From assembly GCF_030295745.1 (NCBI RefSeq), contig NZ_AP027291.1:1488001-1552000 (forward strand): a DNA stretch of 64,000 nucleotides, given 5' to 3'. Numbering within the stretch: position 1 is the stretch's first letter; every line of letters starts with the position of its first letter. A model generated the notes under the pieces. It was not told where the DNA came from, searched no databases, and was given only the letters and a program-made list of their open reading frames with translations. The DNA is from Mycolicibacterium sp. TUM20985. GTDB lineage: Bacteria; Actinomycetota; Actinomycetes; Mycobacteriales; Mycobacteriaceae. A program made the position numbers and the translations under genes. This document shows positions 23,404-33,355 of this stretch, in pieces.

Positions 23404-24252
23404 ATGGCTAACACCGAAACCACACTCACCAGTGCGAAAGCCTGGTCACCCGACGTCACCGCAGTCGCACCGGATATCGCAGTCCCCGACGCACTCATCC
23501 TGGCCACCTCGACCGTCGCAGGAAGCGTCGAGGGCGACGCCCCCGCGGTCCGCGTGCAGTACGTCGACGACGCCGCCGCAGGCTTCGTCGCTGAAGGCGC
23601 CACTCTGACCGAGGCCAATCCTGATCTGGCCGAGGTGCTCGTCTACACCGGCAAGATCGCGCAGCTGATCCGCCTGTCGCGGGAGCAGTGGAGCCAGCCC
23701 AACGCCGCGCAACTGCTGTCGGTCAGTGTCGCGCGTGCAGTGACCCGCGCCGCGAACGTTGCCTACATCGCACAGGCCAACCCCACCGGGCCGGCCACCA
23801 CACCCCCCGGCGGCCTGCTCAACGTGTCAGGCATCGTCTCCGGTGGCGCGGTCGCCGGTAGCCTCGACGGCCTCGTCGACCTGCTCGCCACACTGGCCGC
23901 GAACTACTCGCAGCCATCGCACATCGTGATGTCGCCGCTGGCGTGGGCCAACCTTAGAAAATTCAAGGTCGGGACCGGGTACGCCGGTTCGCTGCTGGGG
24001 ACCGGAGCCACCGACGCGCAACGGTTCCTACTCGACCTTCCGGTGATCGTCGACCCCGCCATGCCCACGAATCAGGGCATGGTGCTCGACAAGACTGCGG
24101 TGGTGTCCGCGGTCGGACCGGTCCAGGTCGCCGTGTCCGACCAAGTCTATTTCAACGCCGATAGCGTGGGCGTGCGCTGCACGTGGCGGTTCGGACAGAA
24201 CGTGGTGCGTCCCAATCGCATCGGTAAGTTCACCGTCACCGCACCCGCGTAA
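23404..24252 (+). CDS. HK97-fold phage major capsid protein
   Basis: 282 residues, GAGGAG upstream. Domain order follows HK97 capsids without a delta/scaffold domain: N-arm, E-loop region (VQYVDDAAAGFVAEGATLTE), the spine helix (IRLSREQWSQPNAAQLLSVS; ARAVTRAANVAYIAQ), P-domain strands (HIVMSPLAWANLRKFK) and the A-domain (LLDLPVIVDPAMPTNQGMVL; CTWRFGQNVVRPNRI). The missing N-terminal delta domain fits the separate scaffold upstream. No protease gene is near it. Confidence 0.88.
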   Translation: MANTETTLTSAKAWSPDVTAVAPDIAVPDALILATSTVAGSVEGDAPAVRVQYVDDAAAGFVAEGATLTEANPDLAEVLVYTGKIAQLIRLSREQWSQPNAAQLLSVSVARAVTRAANVAYIAQANPTGPATTPPGGLLNVSGIVSGGAVAGSLDGLVDLLATLAANYSQPSHIVMSPLAWANLRKFKVGTGYAGSLLGTGATDAQRFLLDLPVIVDPAMPTNQGMVLDKTAVVSAVGPVQVAVSDQVYFNADSVGVRCTWRFGQNVVRPNRIGKFTVTAPA

Positions 24253-24387
24253 ACACGAGCGGTGGTGGTCGGATGTTCACGCGGTTTCCTTGGCTGTCCT
24301 TCCCGCGAAGGGTCCGCCACGACGAGCTGGCGCCAGCCCCGAGCGGACACCTGCACCCGACCACCAACCACACCGGCAAGGAGAGCC

Positions 24388-24756
24388 ATGACCACCGTCG
24401 GACGCCACAACACCACCATCCGCGATAGGCACCGCAAGTTCATCGCACGCAACCAACCCGACTGCGGCATCTGTGGTGACCTCGTCGACAAGACCATCCC
24501 CGCAGGTCAACCGGGATCCCCCGAGGTAGACGAGATCATCCCCGTCAGCCTCGGCGGTGACCCACTGGCTCGTGCCAACGTACAACTGACGCACCGAGCC
24601 TGCAATGGATGCAAGAGCGCAGGTCAACACTCTGGCACATGCCCGTTGTGCATTGCCAACGGTCGGTCACCTTCCGGCAACAGCTTCGTGACCGAGAGGA
24701 AATGGGCGACGAATACCGTACCGTTGTCGCCCAACGGGACTGACGACGTCGAGTAG
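24388..24756 (+). CDS. HNH-family endonuclease-like protein next to the terminase
   Basis: 122 residues, AAGGAG before ATG 24388. Zinc cysteines Cys26, Cys29, Cys72 and Cys75 (DCGICG; RACNGCKS) frame the HNH core EVDEIIPVSLGGDP...ANVQLTHRACN: Asn64 and His69 are present, but the usual first His of DH is Glu49. HNH proteins beside TerS are needed for cos cleavage in many HK97-like phages. Whether Glu49 is tolerated is unknown. Confidence 0.75.
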   Translation: MTTVGRHNTTIRDRHRKFIARNQPDCGICGDLVDKTIPAGQPGSPEVDEIIPVSLGGDPLARANVQLTHRACNGCKSAGQHSGTCPLCIANGRSPSGNSFVTERKWATNTVPLSPNGTDDVE

Positions 24757-24808
24757 CCATTGCCGCATATGCGCTTTAGGGGTGGGGGGATACCCCCACA
24801 GGGTACCC

Positions 24809-24839
24809 AACGGCGACCCCCTCCGGTGGTCGCCGTTTT
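24809..24839 (+). terminator. intrinsic terminator-like hairpin after the HNH gene
   Basis: AACGGCGACC (24809-24818) and GGTCGCCGTT (24828-24837) are perfect 10-base arms with a 9-base loop and a following TT. A second short GGGGG/CCCCC hairpin lies just before (24783-24798). Located between the HNH and small-terminase genes. Confidence 0.65.
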
Positions 24840-24881
24840 CAAGCACAGGGGCAAATTCCCCTTTGATGAGAGGTCTACGCC

Positions 24882-25157
24882 GTGGGAGATCGTTCACTGT
24901 CGGAGACCGTGCGCGACGGCGACTCAATCGCCAGCCTGCAGGCCATTCGTGACCAGATAGCCGTAGACATCGACTTATGTGGCTCGATGCGGGACAAAGC
25001 AGCGCTGTATCTGCGCTTGGCCGACGTCATCGGCCGAATCGACGAACTGAAACCACTTGACGCGAAGGGCGACGCCATTGACGAAATTGCCGCCCGGCGT
25101 GCTGATAGGCGATCAGGCACCGCCCCGCGTTCGCCACGCACCAACCGTTCGGGCTAA
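24882..25157 (+). CDS. small terminase subunit-like protein
   Basis: 91 residues from GTG 24882. ALQAIRDQIAVDIDLCGSMR, AALYLRLADVIGRIDEL and DEIAARRADRRSG resemble the short TerS-like proteins placed directly before terL in mycobacteriophages and related actinophages. It overlaps the start of the large-terminase frame by about 100 bases in another frame, another feature of those phages. Function: DNA recognition for packaging (family knowledge). Confidence 0.6.
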   Translation: MGDRSLSETVRDGDSIASLQAIRDQIAVDIDLCGSMRDKAALYLRLADVIGRIDELKPLDAKGDAIDEIAARRADRRSGTAPRSPRTNRSG

Positions 25158-25570
25158 CGGCTGGGAGGATGTCGCCGACTTGGCGGCCAGCCTCGGAATC
25201 ACCCTCGATCCGTGGCAGGAAAACGTTCTCCAAGCTGCGATGGGCGAGCGCCGCGACGGCACGTGGGCCGCACGTCAGGTCGCACTGTCAACGCCACGCC
25301 AGAACGGCAAGAGTGAGCTCATCGTGTTGCGCGCGTTGGCGGGCATCCTGTTGTTCGACGAGCAGAAAATCATTGTTTCGGCCCATCAGCAGGACACGGC
25401 GCGCGAAGTTTTCGGCCGGCGTATGGAACCCGGATCGACTATGAAGCGATCGCCACCGAGCTCGCGTCGATGACGCCCGCGCAGTTCAGCATGGAGCGGC
25501 TCGGCATGTGGGACGAGAAGACGTCGACCGCACCCGTGATCAGTACGGATCGATGGTTGCAGATGGCGCT
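25057..25570 (+). pseudogene. large terminase (terL) remnant with internal deletion and frameshift
   Basis: The N-terminal ATPase start is intact to about 25420: GITLDPWQENVLQAAMGERR, Walker A STPRQNGKSELIV and KIIVSAHQQDTAREVF. Then, in a different frame, GTRIDYEAIATELASM, MTPAQFSMERLGMWDEK and VISTDRWLQMAL belong to the later linker/nuclease entry of TerL. The Walker B region, most of the ATPase and the nuclease domain are missing. Reading: an internal deletion near 25425 with frame change and loss of the 3' part near 25570. Packaging by this protein is impossible. Confidence 0.75.
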
Positions 25571-25954
25571 AGGGACCTACTGGGCGGCTCAGGCGACGAC
25601 GACGCCGACGATCGCACTGCGGCCGAGCACTGGCTACAGGACTACCTCACGGTGTCTGGAGCAACACCATCGAAGGTCGTCAAGGCCGACGCCGTCAAGG
25701 AGAAGATCAGCGAAGCCACCCTCAAGCGAGCAAAGAAGAAGTTGGGCGTCGTCGACCGGTCCGAGGGGTTCCCCCGCACCTCGACATGGGACCTCCCCAG
25801 TCGGCTCACCGCCCAGTCGGACCAGGTCTCGCGTGAGCCAACTGAGCCAACTGAGCCAACTGGACCCGACCTGCATAAACAGGATGAGCCAACTGGACCA
25901 GATTCCCAGTCAGCTCAGTTGGCTCACGCTCCCATGAGTGAGCCAACTGGTTAG
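25508..25954 (+). pseudogene. C-terminal fragment of a replication primase/helicase joined to the terL remnant
   Basis: From about 25575 the frame reads DRTAAEHWLQDYLTVSG, VKADAVKEKISEATLKRAKK, LGVVDRSEGFPRTSTWDLP: the C-terminal winged helix typical of bifunctional primase-polymerase/RepA proteins of actinobacterial prophages, followed by an EPT-rich tail over a repeat cluster. Its own N-terminus is absent; an ATG at 25508 could allow expression of a 148-residue product whose first 25 residues are antiframe terL sequence. Different in sequence from the element's intact rep. Confidence 0.65.
25834..25949. repeat. TGAGCCAACTG repeat cluster
   Basis: The 11-mer TGAGCCAACTG occurs at 25834, 25843, 25852 (three copies overlapping with a 9-base period), 25885 and 25939, and inverted (CAGTTGGCTCA) at 25916-25926. 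It lies at the end of the primase-tail fragment and codes for EPT repeats there. A second candidate iteron set, unrelated in sequence to the one in rep. Confidence 0.75.
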
Positions 25955-25978
25955 CCCACTGGCCCCTCACCGGCTGTC

Positions 25979-26161
25979 ATGCCCGCCAAGGTGCCCACGG
26001 CTCAACCCCGGGCATCCCGTGAACACCGCCGCACCATCCGCGGCATACCCGTCGACAGCTACCCCGCCTGCACCCTCTGCGGCAGCCCCGTCATGGCCGG
26101 CCAAGGCGATGCACACCTGACCTGCAAGCAGTCGCAGCAAACAGAAGAGCGCGCGTCATGA
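25979..26161 (+). CDS. small Cys-rich (zinc-ribbon-like) protein
   Basis: 60 residues. CTLCGSPVMAGQGDAHLTC offers three cysteines and a His in a zinc-finger-like spacing; the N-terminus is basic. Located behind the primase tail, as small zinc proteins often are in mycobacterial prophages. The stop overlaps the next start (ATGA, 26158-26161). Function unknown. Confidence 0.5.
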   Translation: MPAKVPTAQPRASREHRRTIRGIPVDSYPACTLCGSPVMAGQGDAHLTCKQSQQTEERAS

Positions 26162-26343
26162 GTACCCGCCGCGTCGTCTTCGTCCCTGACGACTACTGGA
26201 CAATTCGGTTGGAGCCACACCCGAAATCGCGACCAGGTTGTGCGTATCTTGCGCGGGGCCGCATCCATGCAGGTCAGATGGTGCCCCCGGCAGGATTCGA
26301 ACCTGCGGCCTTCCGCTCCGGAGGCGGACGCTCTATCCCCTGA
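26158..26343 (+). CDS. small ORF running through attR into the tRNA antisense strand
   Basis: 61 residues as integrated; ATGA overlap with the gene before. The first 40 residues (MSTRRVVFVPDDYWTIRLEP and on) are element-specific; the rest is antisense to tRNA-Arg. In the excised circle the frame would leave the att core into the sequence after attL and end as GFEPDETFRCG (56 residues). Whether it is translated is unknown. Confidence 0.4.
   Translation: MSTRRVVFVPDDYWTIRLEPHPKSRPGCAYLARGRIHAGQMVPPAGFEPAAFRSGGGRSIP
26279..26305. repeat. attR core (27 bp within tRNA-Arg)
   Basis: Same 27 bases as 18115-18141; here it is part of the complete tRNA gene and includes the CCA end (TGG on the plus strand, 26279-26281). 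Confidence 0.93.
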
Positions 26344-26354
26344 GCTACGGGGGC
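26279..26354 (-). tRNA. tRNA-Arg(CCG) with encoded CCA
   Basis: On the minus strand: acceptor GCCCCCG pairs with CGGGGGC, D arm GCTC...GAGC, anticodon stem TCCGC/GCGGA with loop CTCCGGA (anticodon CCG), T arm GCAGG-TTCGAAT-CCTGC, discriminator A and CCA. Reads Arg codon CGG. It is divergent from argS, the gene for the enzyme that charges it, and its 3' end is the integration site of the element. Confidence 0.95.
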
Positions 26355-26442
26355 GCGTACTCGAACGATCCGCGCCGTTGGGCCTGCACAGACTAACGCA
26401 TGCGCGGCGGCCCGATCGCGCCCCGGGGCGCCGGGACATCCG

Positions 26443-26537
26443 CCGGTCGCTGCGCTCCTGCCCGCCGGAACACTCCCCGGTCGCTGCGCTCCTGCCCACC
26501 GGAACACTCCCCGGTCGCTGCGCTCCTGCCCACCGCT
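26443..26537. repeat. tandem 34-bp repeat upstream of argS
   Basis: A unit beginning CCGGTCGCTGCGCTCCTGCC starts at 26443, 26477 and 26511 (two full copies and about 27 bases of a third), almost without change. It fills the region between the tRNA and the argS start and so may lie in the argS promoter or leader. Confidence 0.85.
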
Positions 26538-26582
26538 AAACGATTCGGGAAGAGGCCACCTCAGACCATAGGATGGTTGCCC

Positions 26583-28235
26583 GTGACCCCAGCCGATCTG
26601 GCCGAGCTGCTCAAGACCACCGCTGCCGCGGTTCTGGCCGAGCACGGGCTCGACGCTGCCGCCCTGCCGGACACGGTCGTCGTCGAACGGCCGCGCAACC
26701 CGGAGCACGGCGACTACGCCACCAACCTGGCGTTGCAGCTGGCCAAGAAGGTCGGCGTGAACCCCCGTGAGCTGGCCGGCTGGCTGGCGACGGCACTGAC
26801 GGGCACCGACGGCATCGCGGGGGCCGACGTGGCCGGTCCCGGCTTCGTCAACCTGCGCATCGAGACGGCGGCTCAGGGCATCGTCGTCGACAACGTCATC
26901 GACGTCGGCGTGGCCTACGGCGGATCGGAAGAACTCGCGGGCGAGAAGGTCAACCTGGAGTTCGTCTCCGCCAACCCGACCGGACCGATCCACATCGGCG
27001 GTACCCGCTGGGCGGCCGTCGGCGACGCGCTGGGGCGCCTGCTCACGACGCAGGGCGCCCAGGTCGTCAGGGAGTACTACTTCAACGACCACGGCACGCA
27101 GATCGACCGGTTCGCCAACTCGCTGCTCGCCGCGGCGAAGGGGGAACCCACCCCCGAGGACGGATACGCGGGCAGCTACATCTCCGAGATCGCCCAGCAG
27201 GTGCTGGCCACCGCACCCGACGTGTTGAGCCAGTCGGCCGAGCAGCAGCTCGAGACGTTCCGCGCCAAGGGCGTGGACCTGATGTTCACCCACATCAAGC
27301 AGTCGTTGCACGACTTCGGCACCGACTTCGACATCTACACCCACGAAGACTCGATGCACACCTCCGGCCGTGTGGATGAGGCCATCGCCAAGCTGCGCGA
27401 GACCGGCAACATCTACGAGAAGGATGGCGCAACCTGGTTGCGCACCACCGAGTTCGGTGACGACAAGGATCGGGTCGTCATCAAGAGTGACGGCAACCCG
27501 GCCTACGTCGCCGGCGATCTGGCGTACTACCTCGACAAGCGCCAGCGCGGATTCGACCTCTGCATCTACATGCTCGGCGCCGACCACCACGGGTACATCG
27601 CCCGGCTCAAGGCCGCGGCCGCCGCGCTCGGCGACGATCCGGACACCGTCGAGGTGCTGATCGGCCAGATGGTCAACCTGGTGCGCGACGGCCAGCCGAT
27701 GCGGATGAGCAAGCGCGCGGGCACCGTCATCACCCTCGACGACCTCGTCGAGGCCATCGGCGTCGACGCCGCGCGTTACGTGCTGATCCGCAGTTCCGTC
27801 GACAGTCCGATCGACATCGACCTCGCTCTGTGGTCGAGCGCCTCGAGTGAGAACCCGGTCTACTACGTGCAGTACGCGCATGCGCGATTGTCGGCGTTGG
27901 CGCGCAGCGCGACCGACCTCGGCCTCCTCCCCAGCACCGAGCACCTCGAACTGCTATCCCACGACCGCGAGGGCACGCTGATGCGTTCCCTCGGCGACTT
28001 CCCGCGCGTGCTGAAGACCGCTGCCACCCTTCGTGAGCCGCACCGCGTGTGCCGCTACCTCGAGGATCTGGCCGGCGACTACCACCGCTTCTACGACTCG
28101 TGCCGGGTGCTGCCGCAGGGCGACGAGGAGCCGACGGATCTGCACGCTGCTCGGCTCGCGCTGTGCCAGGCCACCCGCCAGGTGATCGCCAACGGCCTGC
28201 ACATCTTGGGCGTGAGCGCCCCGGAGCGTATGTGA
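26583..28235 (+). CDS. argS: arginyl-tRNA synthetase
   Basis: 550 residues, class I synthetase that charges tRNA-Arg. N-terminal Add-1 domain ([20 protein letters not shown]), HIGH-like [36 protein letters not shown]-like [15 protein letters not shown] and the C-terminal DALR anticodon domain with [15 protein letters not shown] 26583 was chosen (AGGATGG upstream) because the Add-1 domain begins there. Its stop TGA overlaps the lysA ATG by one base. First gene of the amino-acid cluster. Confidence 0.97.
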   Translation: MTPADLAELLKTTAAAVLAEHGLDAAALPDTVVVERPRNPEHGDYATNLALQLAKKVGVNPRELAGWLATALTGTDGIAGADVAGPGFVNLRIETAAQGIVVDNVIDVGVAYGGSEELAGEKVNLEFVSANPTGPIHIGGTRWAAVGDALGRLLTTQGAQVVREYYFNDHGTQIDRFANSLLAAAKGEPTPEDGYAGSYISEIAQQVLATAPDVLSQSAEQQLETFRAKGVDLMFTHIKQSLHDFGTDFDIYTHEDSMHTSGRVDEAIAKLRETGNIYEKDGATWLRTTEFGDDKDRVVIKSDGNPAYVAGDLAYYLDKRQRGFDLCIYMLGADHHGYIARLKAAAAALGDDPDTVEVLIGQMVNLVRDGQPMRMSKRAGTVITLDDLVEAIGVDAARYVLIRSSVDSPIDIDLALWSSASSENPVYYVQYAHARLSALARSATDLGLLPSTEHLELLSHDREGTLMRSLGDFPRVLKTAATLREPHRVCRYLEDLAGDYHRFYDSCRVLPQGDEEPTDLHAARLALCQATRQVIANGLHILGVSAPERM

Positions 28236-29653
28236 TGGCCCATCCCGCTGGCCCCCGCCATGCCGAGGACAACCGCCACGGTAGTGCCCCCGCGCGCCCG
28301 CAATCGGCGAGCGAGATGTTGGCACTCGCACCGAACGTGTGGCCGCGCAACACCGTCCGCGCCGCCGATGGCGGGGTGTCGATCGCCGGTGTTCCCGTCA
28401 CCCGGCTCGCCGAGGAATACGGCACGCCGCTGTTCGTGATCGACGAGGACGACTTCCGCTCACGCTGCCGCGACATCGCCGCGGCCTTTGGTGGCGGTGA
28501 GCACGTCCGGTACGCCGCGAAGGCGTTCCTGTGCACCGAGATCGCCCGCTGGATCGACGATGAGGGCCTGTCGCTCGACGTCTGCAGCGGAGGCGAGCTC
28601 GCCGTCGCACTGAACGCCGACTTCCCCGCCGAGCGAATTGCATTGCACGGCAACAACAAGTCCGTCGCCGAACTGGCCATGGCGGTGAAGGCCGGCGTCG
28701 GGCACGTCGTGCTCGACTCGATCACCGAGATCGATCGCCTCGACGCCATCGCCCGCGATGCGGGCGTCGTGCAGAACGTGCTGATCCGGGTCACCGTCGG
28801 CGTCGAGGCGCACACCCACGAGTTCATCTCCACGGCGCACGAGGACCAGAAGTTCGGTCTCTCGCTTGCCAGCGGTGCGGCGATGGATGCCGTCCGGCGG
28901 GTGTTCGCGGCCGACCATCTGCGGCTGGTCGGTCTACACAGCCACATCGGCTCGCAGATCTTCGACGTCGCCGGCTTCGAGCTCGCCGCCCATCGGGTCA
29001 TCGGGTTGCTTCGCGACGTCGTCGCCGAGTTCGGCGTCGACAAGACCGCCCAGATGTCGATCGTCGACCTCGGCGGCGGTCTGGGCATCTCCTATCTGCC
29101 GCAGGACGATCCACCGCCGATGGAGGACCTCGCGGCGAAGATCGGCGCCATCGTGGTGCACGAGTCCGAGGCCGTCGGCCTACCGGCGCCGACGCTGGTC
29201 GTCGAGCCGGGCCGGGCCATTGCGGGCCCCGGCACCATCACGCTGTACGAGGTGGGGACCGTCAAGGACGTCGCCGTCAGCCAAAGCGCGCATCGTCGCT
29301 ACGTCAGCGTCGACGGCGGGATGAGTGACAACATCCGCACCTCGCTCTATGCGGCCGAGTACGACGCCCGCCTGGTGTCACGCAGCAGCGAGGCAGCTCC
29401 CGCGCTGGCTCGCATCGTCGGAAAGCACTGCGAGAGCGGGGACATCGTCGTTCGTGACACCTGGGTGTCCGATGACGTCGCACCCGGCGACCTGATCGGT
29501 GTCGCCGCGACCGGTGCGTACTGCTATTCCATGTCGAGCCGGTACAACCTGCTCGGCCGTCCCGCCGTGGTCGCCGTACACGACGGGGTGTCGCGCCTGA
29601 TTTTGCGCCGCGAAACGGTGGACGATCTTCTGAGCTTGGAGGTAGGCAACTGA
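28235..29653 (+). CDS. lysA: diaminopimelate decarboxylase
   Basis: 472 residues, PLP fold-type III enzyme making L-lysine from meso-diaminopimelate. PLP Lys in [10 protein letters not shown], phosphate loop [28 protein letters not shown], the active-site Cys in [10 protein letters not shown] and [11 protein letters not shown] at the end. Length is normal for mycobacterial LysA. Starts on TGATG with argS and ends on TGATG with hom. Confidence 0.97.
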   Translation: MAHPAGPRHAEDNRHGSAPARPQSASEMLALAPNVWPRNTVRAADGGVSIAGVPVTRLAEEYGTPLFVIDEDDFRSRCRDIAAAFGGGEHVRYAAKAFLCTEIARWIDDEGLSLDVCSGGELAVALNADFPAERIALHGNNKSVAELAMAVKAGVGHVVLDSITEIDRLDAIARDAGVVQNVLIRVTVGVEAHTHEFISTAHEDQKFGLSLASGAAMDAVRRVFAADHLRLVGLHSHIGSQIFDVAGFELAAHRVIGLLRDVVAEFGVDKTAQMSIVDLGGGLGISYLPQDDPPPMEDLAAKIGAIVVHESEAVGLPAPTLVVEPGRAIAGPGTITLYEVGTVKDVAVSQSAHRRYVSVDGGMSDNIRTSLYAAEYDARLVSRSSEAAPALARIVGKHCESGDIVVRDTWVSDDVAPGDLIGVAATGAYCYSMSSRYNLLGRPAVVAVHDGVSRLILRRETVDDLLSLEVGN

Positions 29654-30974
29654 TGGTGGAGAACGAGAAGCCGGTCGGGGTAGCCGTTTTGGGTCTCGGT
29701 AACGTCGGCACCGAAGTGGTGCGGATCATCGAGGCGAGCGCATCCGATCTCGCCGCCCGGATCGGCGCGCCGCTCGAGTTGCGCGGCATCGGGGTTCGAC
29801 GGGTGGCCGCCGACCGTGGTGTGCCCATCGAGATGTTGACCGACGACGTGGACTCTCTGGTGTCCCGGGACGACGTCGACATCGTCGTCGAACTCATGGG
29901 TCCGGTGGAGCCGGCGCGCAAGGCGATCCTCGCCGCCCTGGAGCGCGGCAAGTCGGTGGTGACCGCCAACAAGGCATTGATGGCGGTGTCCACCGGCGAA
30001 CTGGCGCAGGCAGCTGAAAGCGCCCACGCGGATCTGTATTTCGAGGCTGCAGTGGCGGGCGCCATTCCGGTCATTCGACCGCTGACTCAGTCGCTGGCCG
30101 GTGACACCGTGCTGCGCGTGGCGGGAATCGTCAACGGCACCACCAACTACATCCTCTCGGCGATGGCCGAGACGGGGGCGGACTACTCGTCGGCGTTGGC
30201 GGACGCGAGCGCGCTCGGCTATGCGGAGGCGGATCCGACGGCCGACGTAGAGGGGTTCGACGCCGCGGCGAAGGCGGCGATCCTTGCATCGATCGCCTTC
30301 CACACCAGGGTGACCGCCGACGACGTCTATCGCGAGGGCATCACCAAGGTGAGCTCGGCGGACTTCGAGTCGGCCAAGGCCCTCGGCTGCACCATCAAGC
30401 TCCTGGCCATCTGTGAGCGCATCATCAACGATGAAGGGCAGCAGCGAGTCTCGGCGCGCGTATACCCCGCGCTGGTGCCGTTGGAGCATCCGCTCGCCTC
30501 TGTCAACGGTGCGTTCAACGCGGTCGTCGTCGAGGCGGAGGCTGCCGGTCGGCTGATGTTCTACGGCCAGGGCGCAGGCGGTGCGCCAACGGCCTCGGCG
30601 GTGATGGGCGATCTCGTCATGGCGGCCCGCAACCGCGTCCAGGGCGGCCGCGGGCCGCGCGAGTCCAAGTACGCCGAATTGCCCATCGCACCCATCGGAT
30701 TCATTCCGACGCGGTACTACGTCAGCATGAACGTCACCGACCGGCCGGGCGTGCTGTCGGCCGTCGCCGCCGAGTTCGGCAAGCGCGAGGTCAGCATCGC
30801 GGAGGTCCGCCAGGAGGGCATGGTCGACGAGGAGGGCCAACGGTGTGGGGCGCGCATCGTCGTCGTGACCCACCGGGCGACCGACGCCGCGCTCTCGGAA
30901 ACGGTTGACGCCCTTGCCGATCTCGACGTCGTCTCGAGCATCAACAGCGTGTTGCGTCTGGAAGGGACGAACGA

Positions 30975-30978
<4 letters not shown>
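29653..30978 (+). CDS. hom: homoserine dehydrogenase
   Basis: 441 residues. Rossmann motif [12 protein letters not shown], central catalytic domain with [28 protein letters not shown] and a C-terminal ACT domain ([18 protein letters not shown]), the site of threonine feedback control. It converts aspartate semialdehyde to homoserine. ATGA overlap with thrC. Confidence 0.96.
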
Positions 30979-33033
<2,055 letters not shown>

Positions 33034-33355
33034 TTGACAACCTTCACACCTGAATCAGGCGAGGTTCTTGCTTCCCACGAGAATGCGGGTTATTCTCGCT
33101 CTCGTCCAGCAATCGCACGTCTGTGCCTGCGCCTACACTAGGACGACTACCAATCCTTCTCGTGGATGACGGTTCGCCGTACGACGGCGAATCCCGGCGA
33201 TCACCGTTGTAACAGCAATGGATCTACAGGCAATGGATCTATAGCAACGGTGGACCAGAGCATCAGTAGGCACTTGGTAGCCCGGCATTTGGCGGTTCAG
33301 CCGAATGCGACGAACCCCCGCACAATCGGATCGGCGGGGGAAAGAAAGGAAATCC
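33034..33355 (+). promoter_or_regulatory. rho promoter and long 5' leader
   Basis: 322 bases without a gene. TTGCTT (33068-33073) and TATTCT (33091-33096) with a 17-base spacer form a plausible promoter; TTGACA follows the thrB stop at 33034-33039 without a clear -10. The remaining leader of about 250 bases is C-rich in parts and has the repeated words CAATGGATCTA (about 33218 and 33232). A leader of this kind fits autogenous control of rho by premature termination (known for other bacteria, inferred here). AAAGAAAGGAAA precedes GTG 33356. Confidence 0.5.

Larger units (their letters stand above)
18115..26305. mobile_element. integrated phage-like element of about 8.2 kb (phiRv/satellite type) in tRNA-Arg
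   Basis: The element is bounded by a 27-bp direct repeat (18115-18141 and 26279-26305) that equals the 3' end of tRNA-Arg(CCG) including its encoded CCA. All genes read rightward: integrase, unknown, excisionase-type HTH, DUF2742, RepA-like ATPase, unknown, WhiB-like, unknown, scaffold-like, major capsid, HNH, small terminase, broken large terminase plus primase tail, small zinc protein, end ORF. Portal, protease, tail and lysis genes and a visible repressor are absent. Order int-xis-DUF2742-rep recalls phiRv1/phiRv2 of M. tuberculosis. The tRNA is regenerated on the right side. Confidence 0.92.

Noticed and set aside
24273..24428. Possible small ORF (51 codons, MFTRFPWLSFPRRVRHDEL...) between capsid and HNH
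   Set aside because: Overlaps the HNH start in another frame and becomes His/Pro-rich; no ribosome site. It might be real but is not supported.
26274..27944. Minus-strand open frame of 556 codons opposite argS
   Set aside because: Antisense artefact, and it would run through the tRNA gene.
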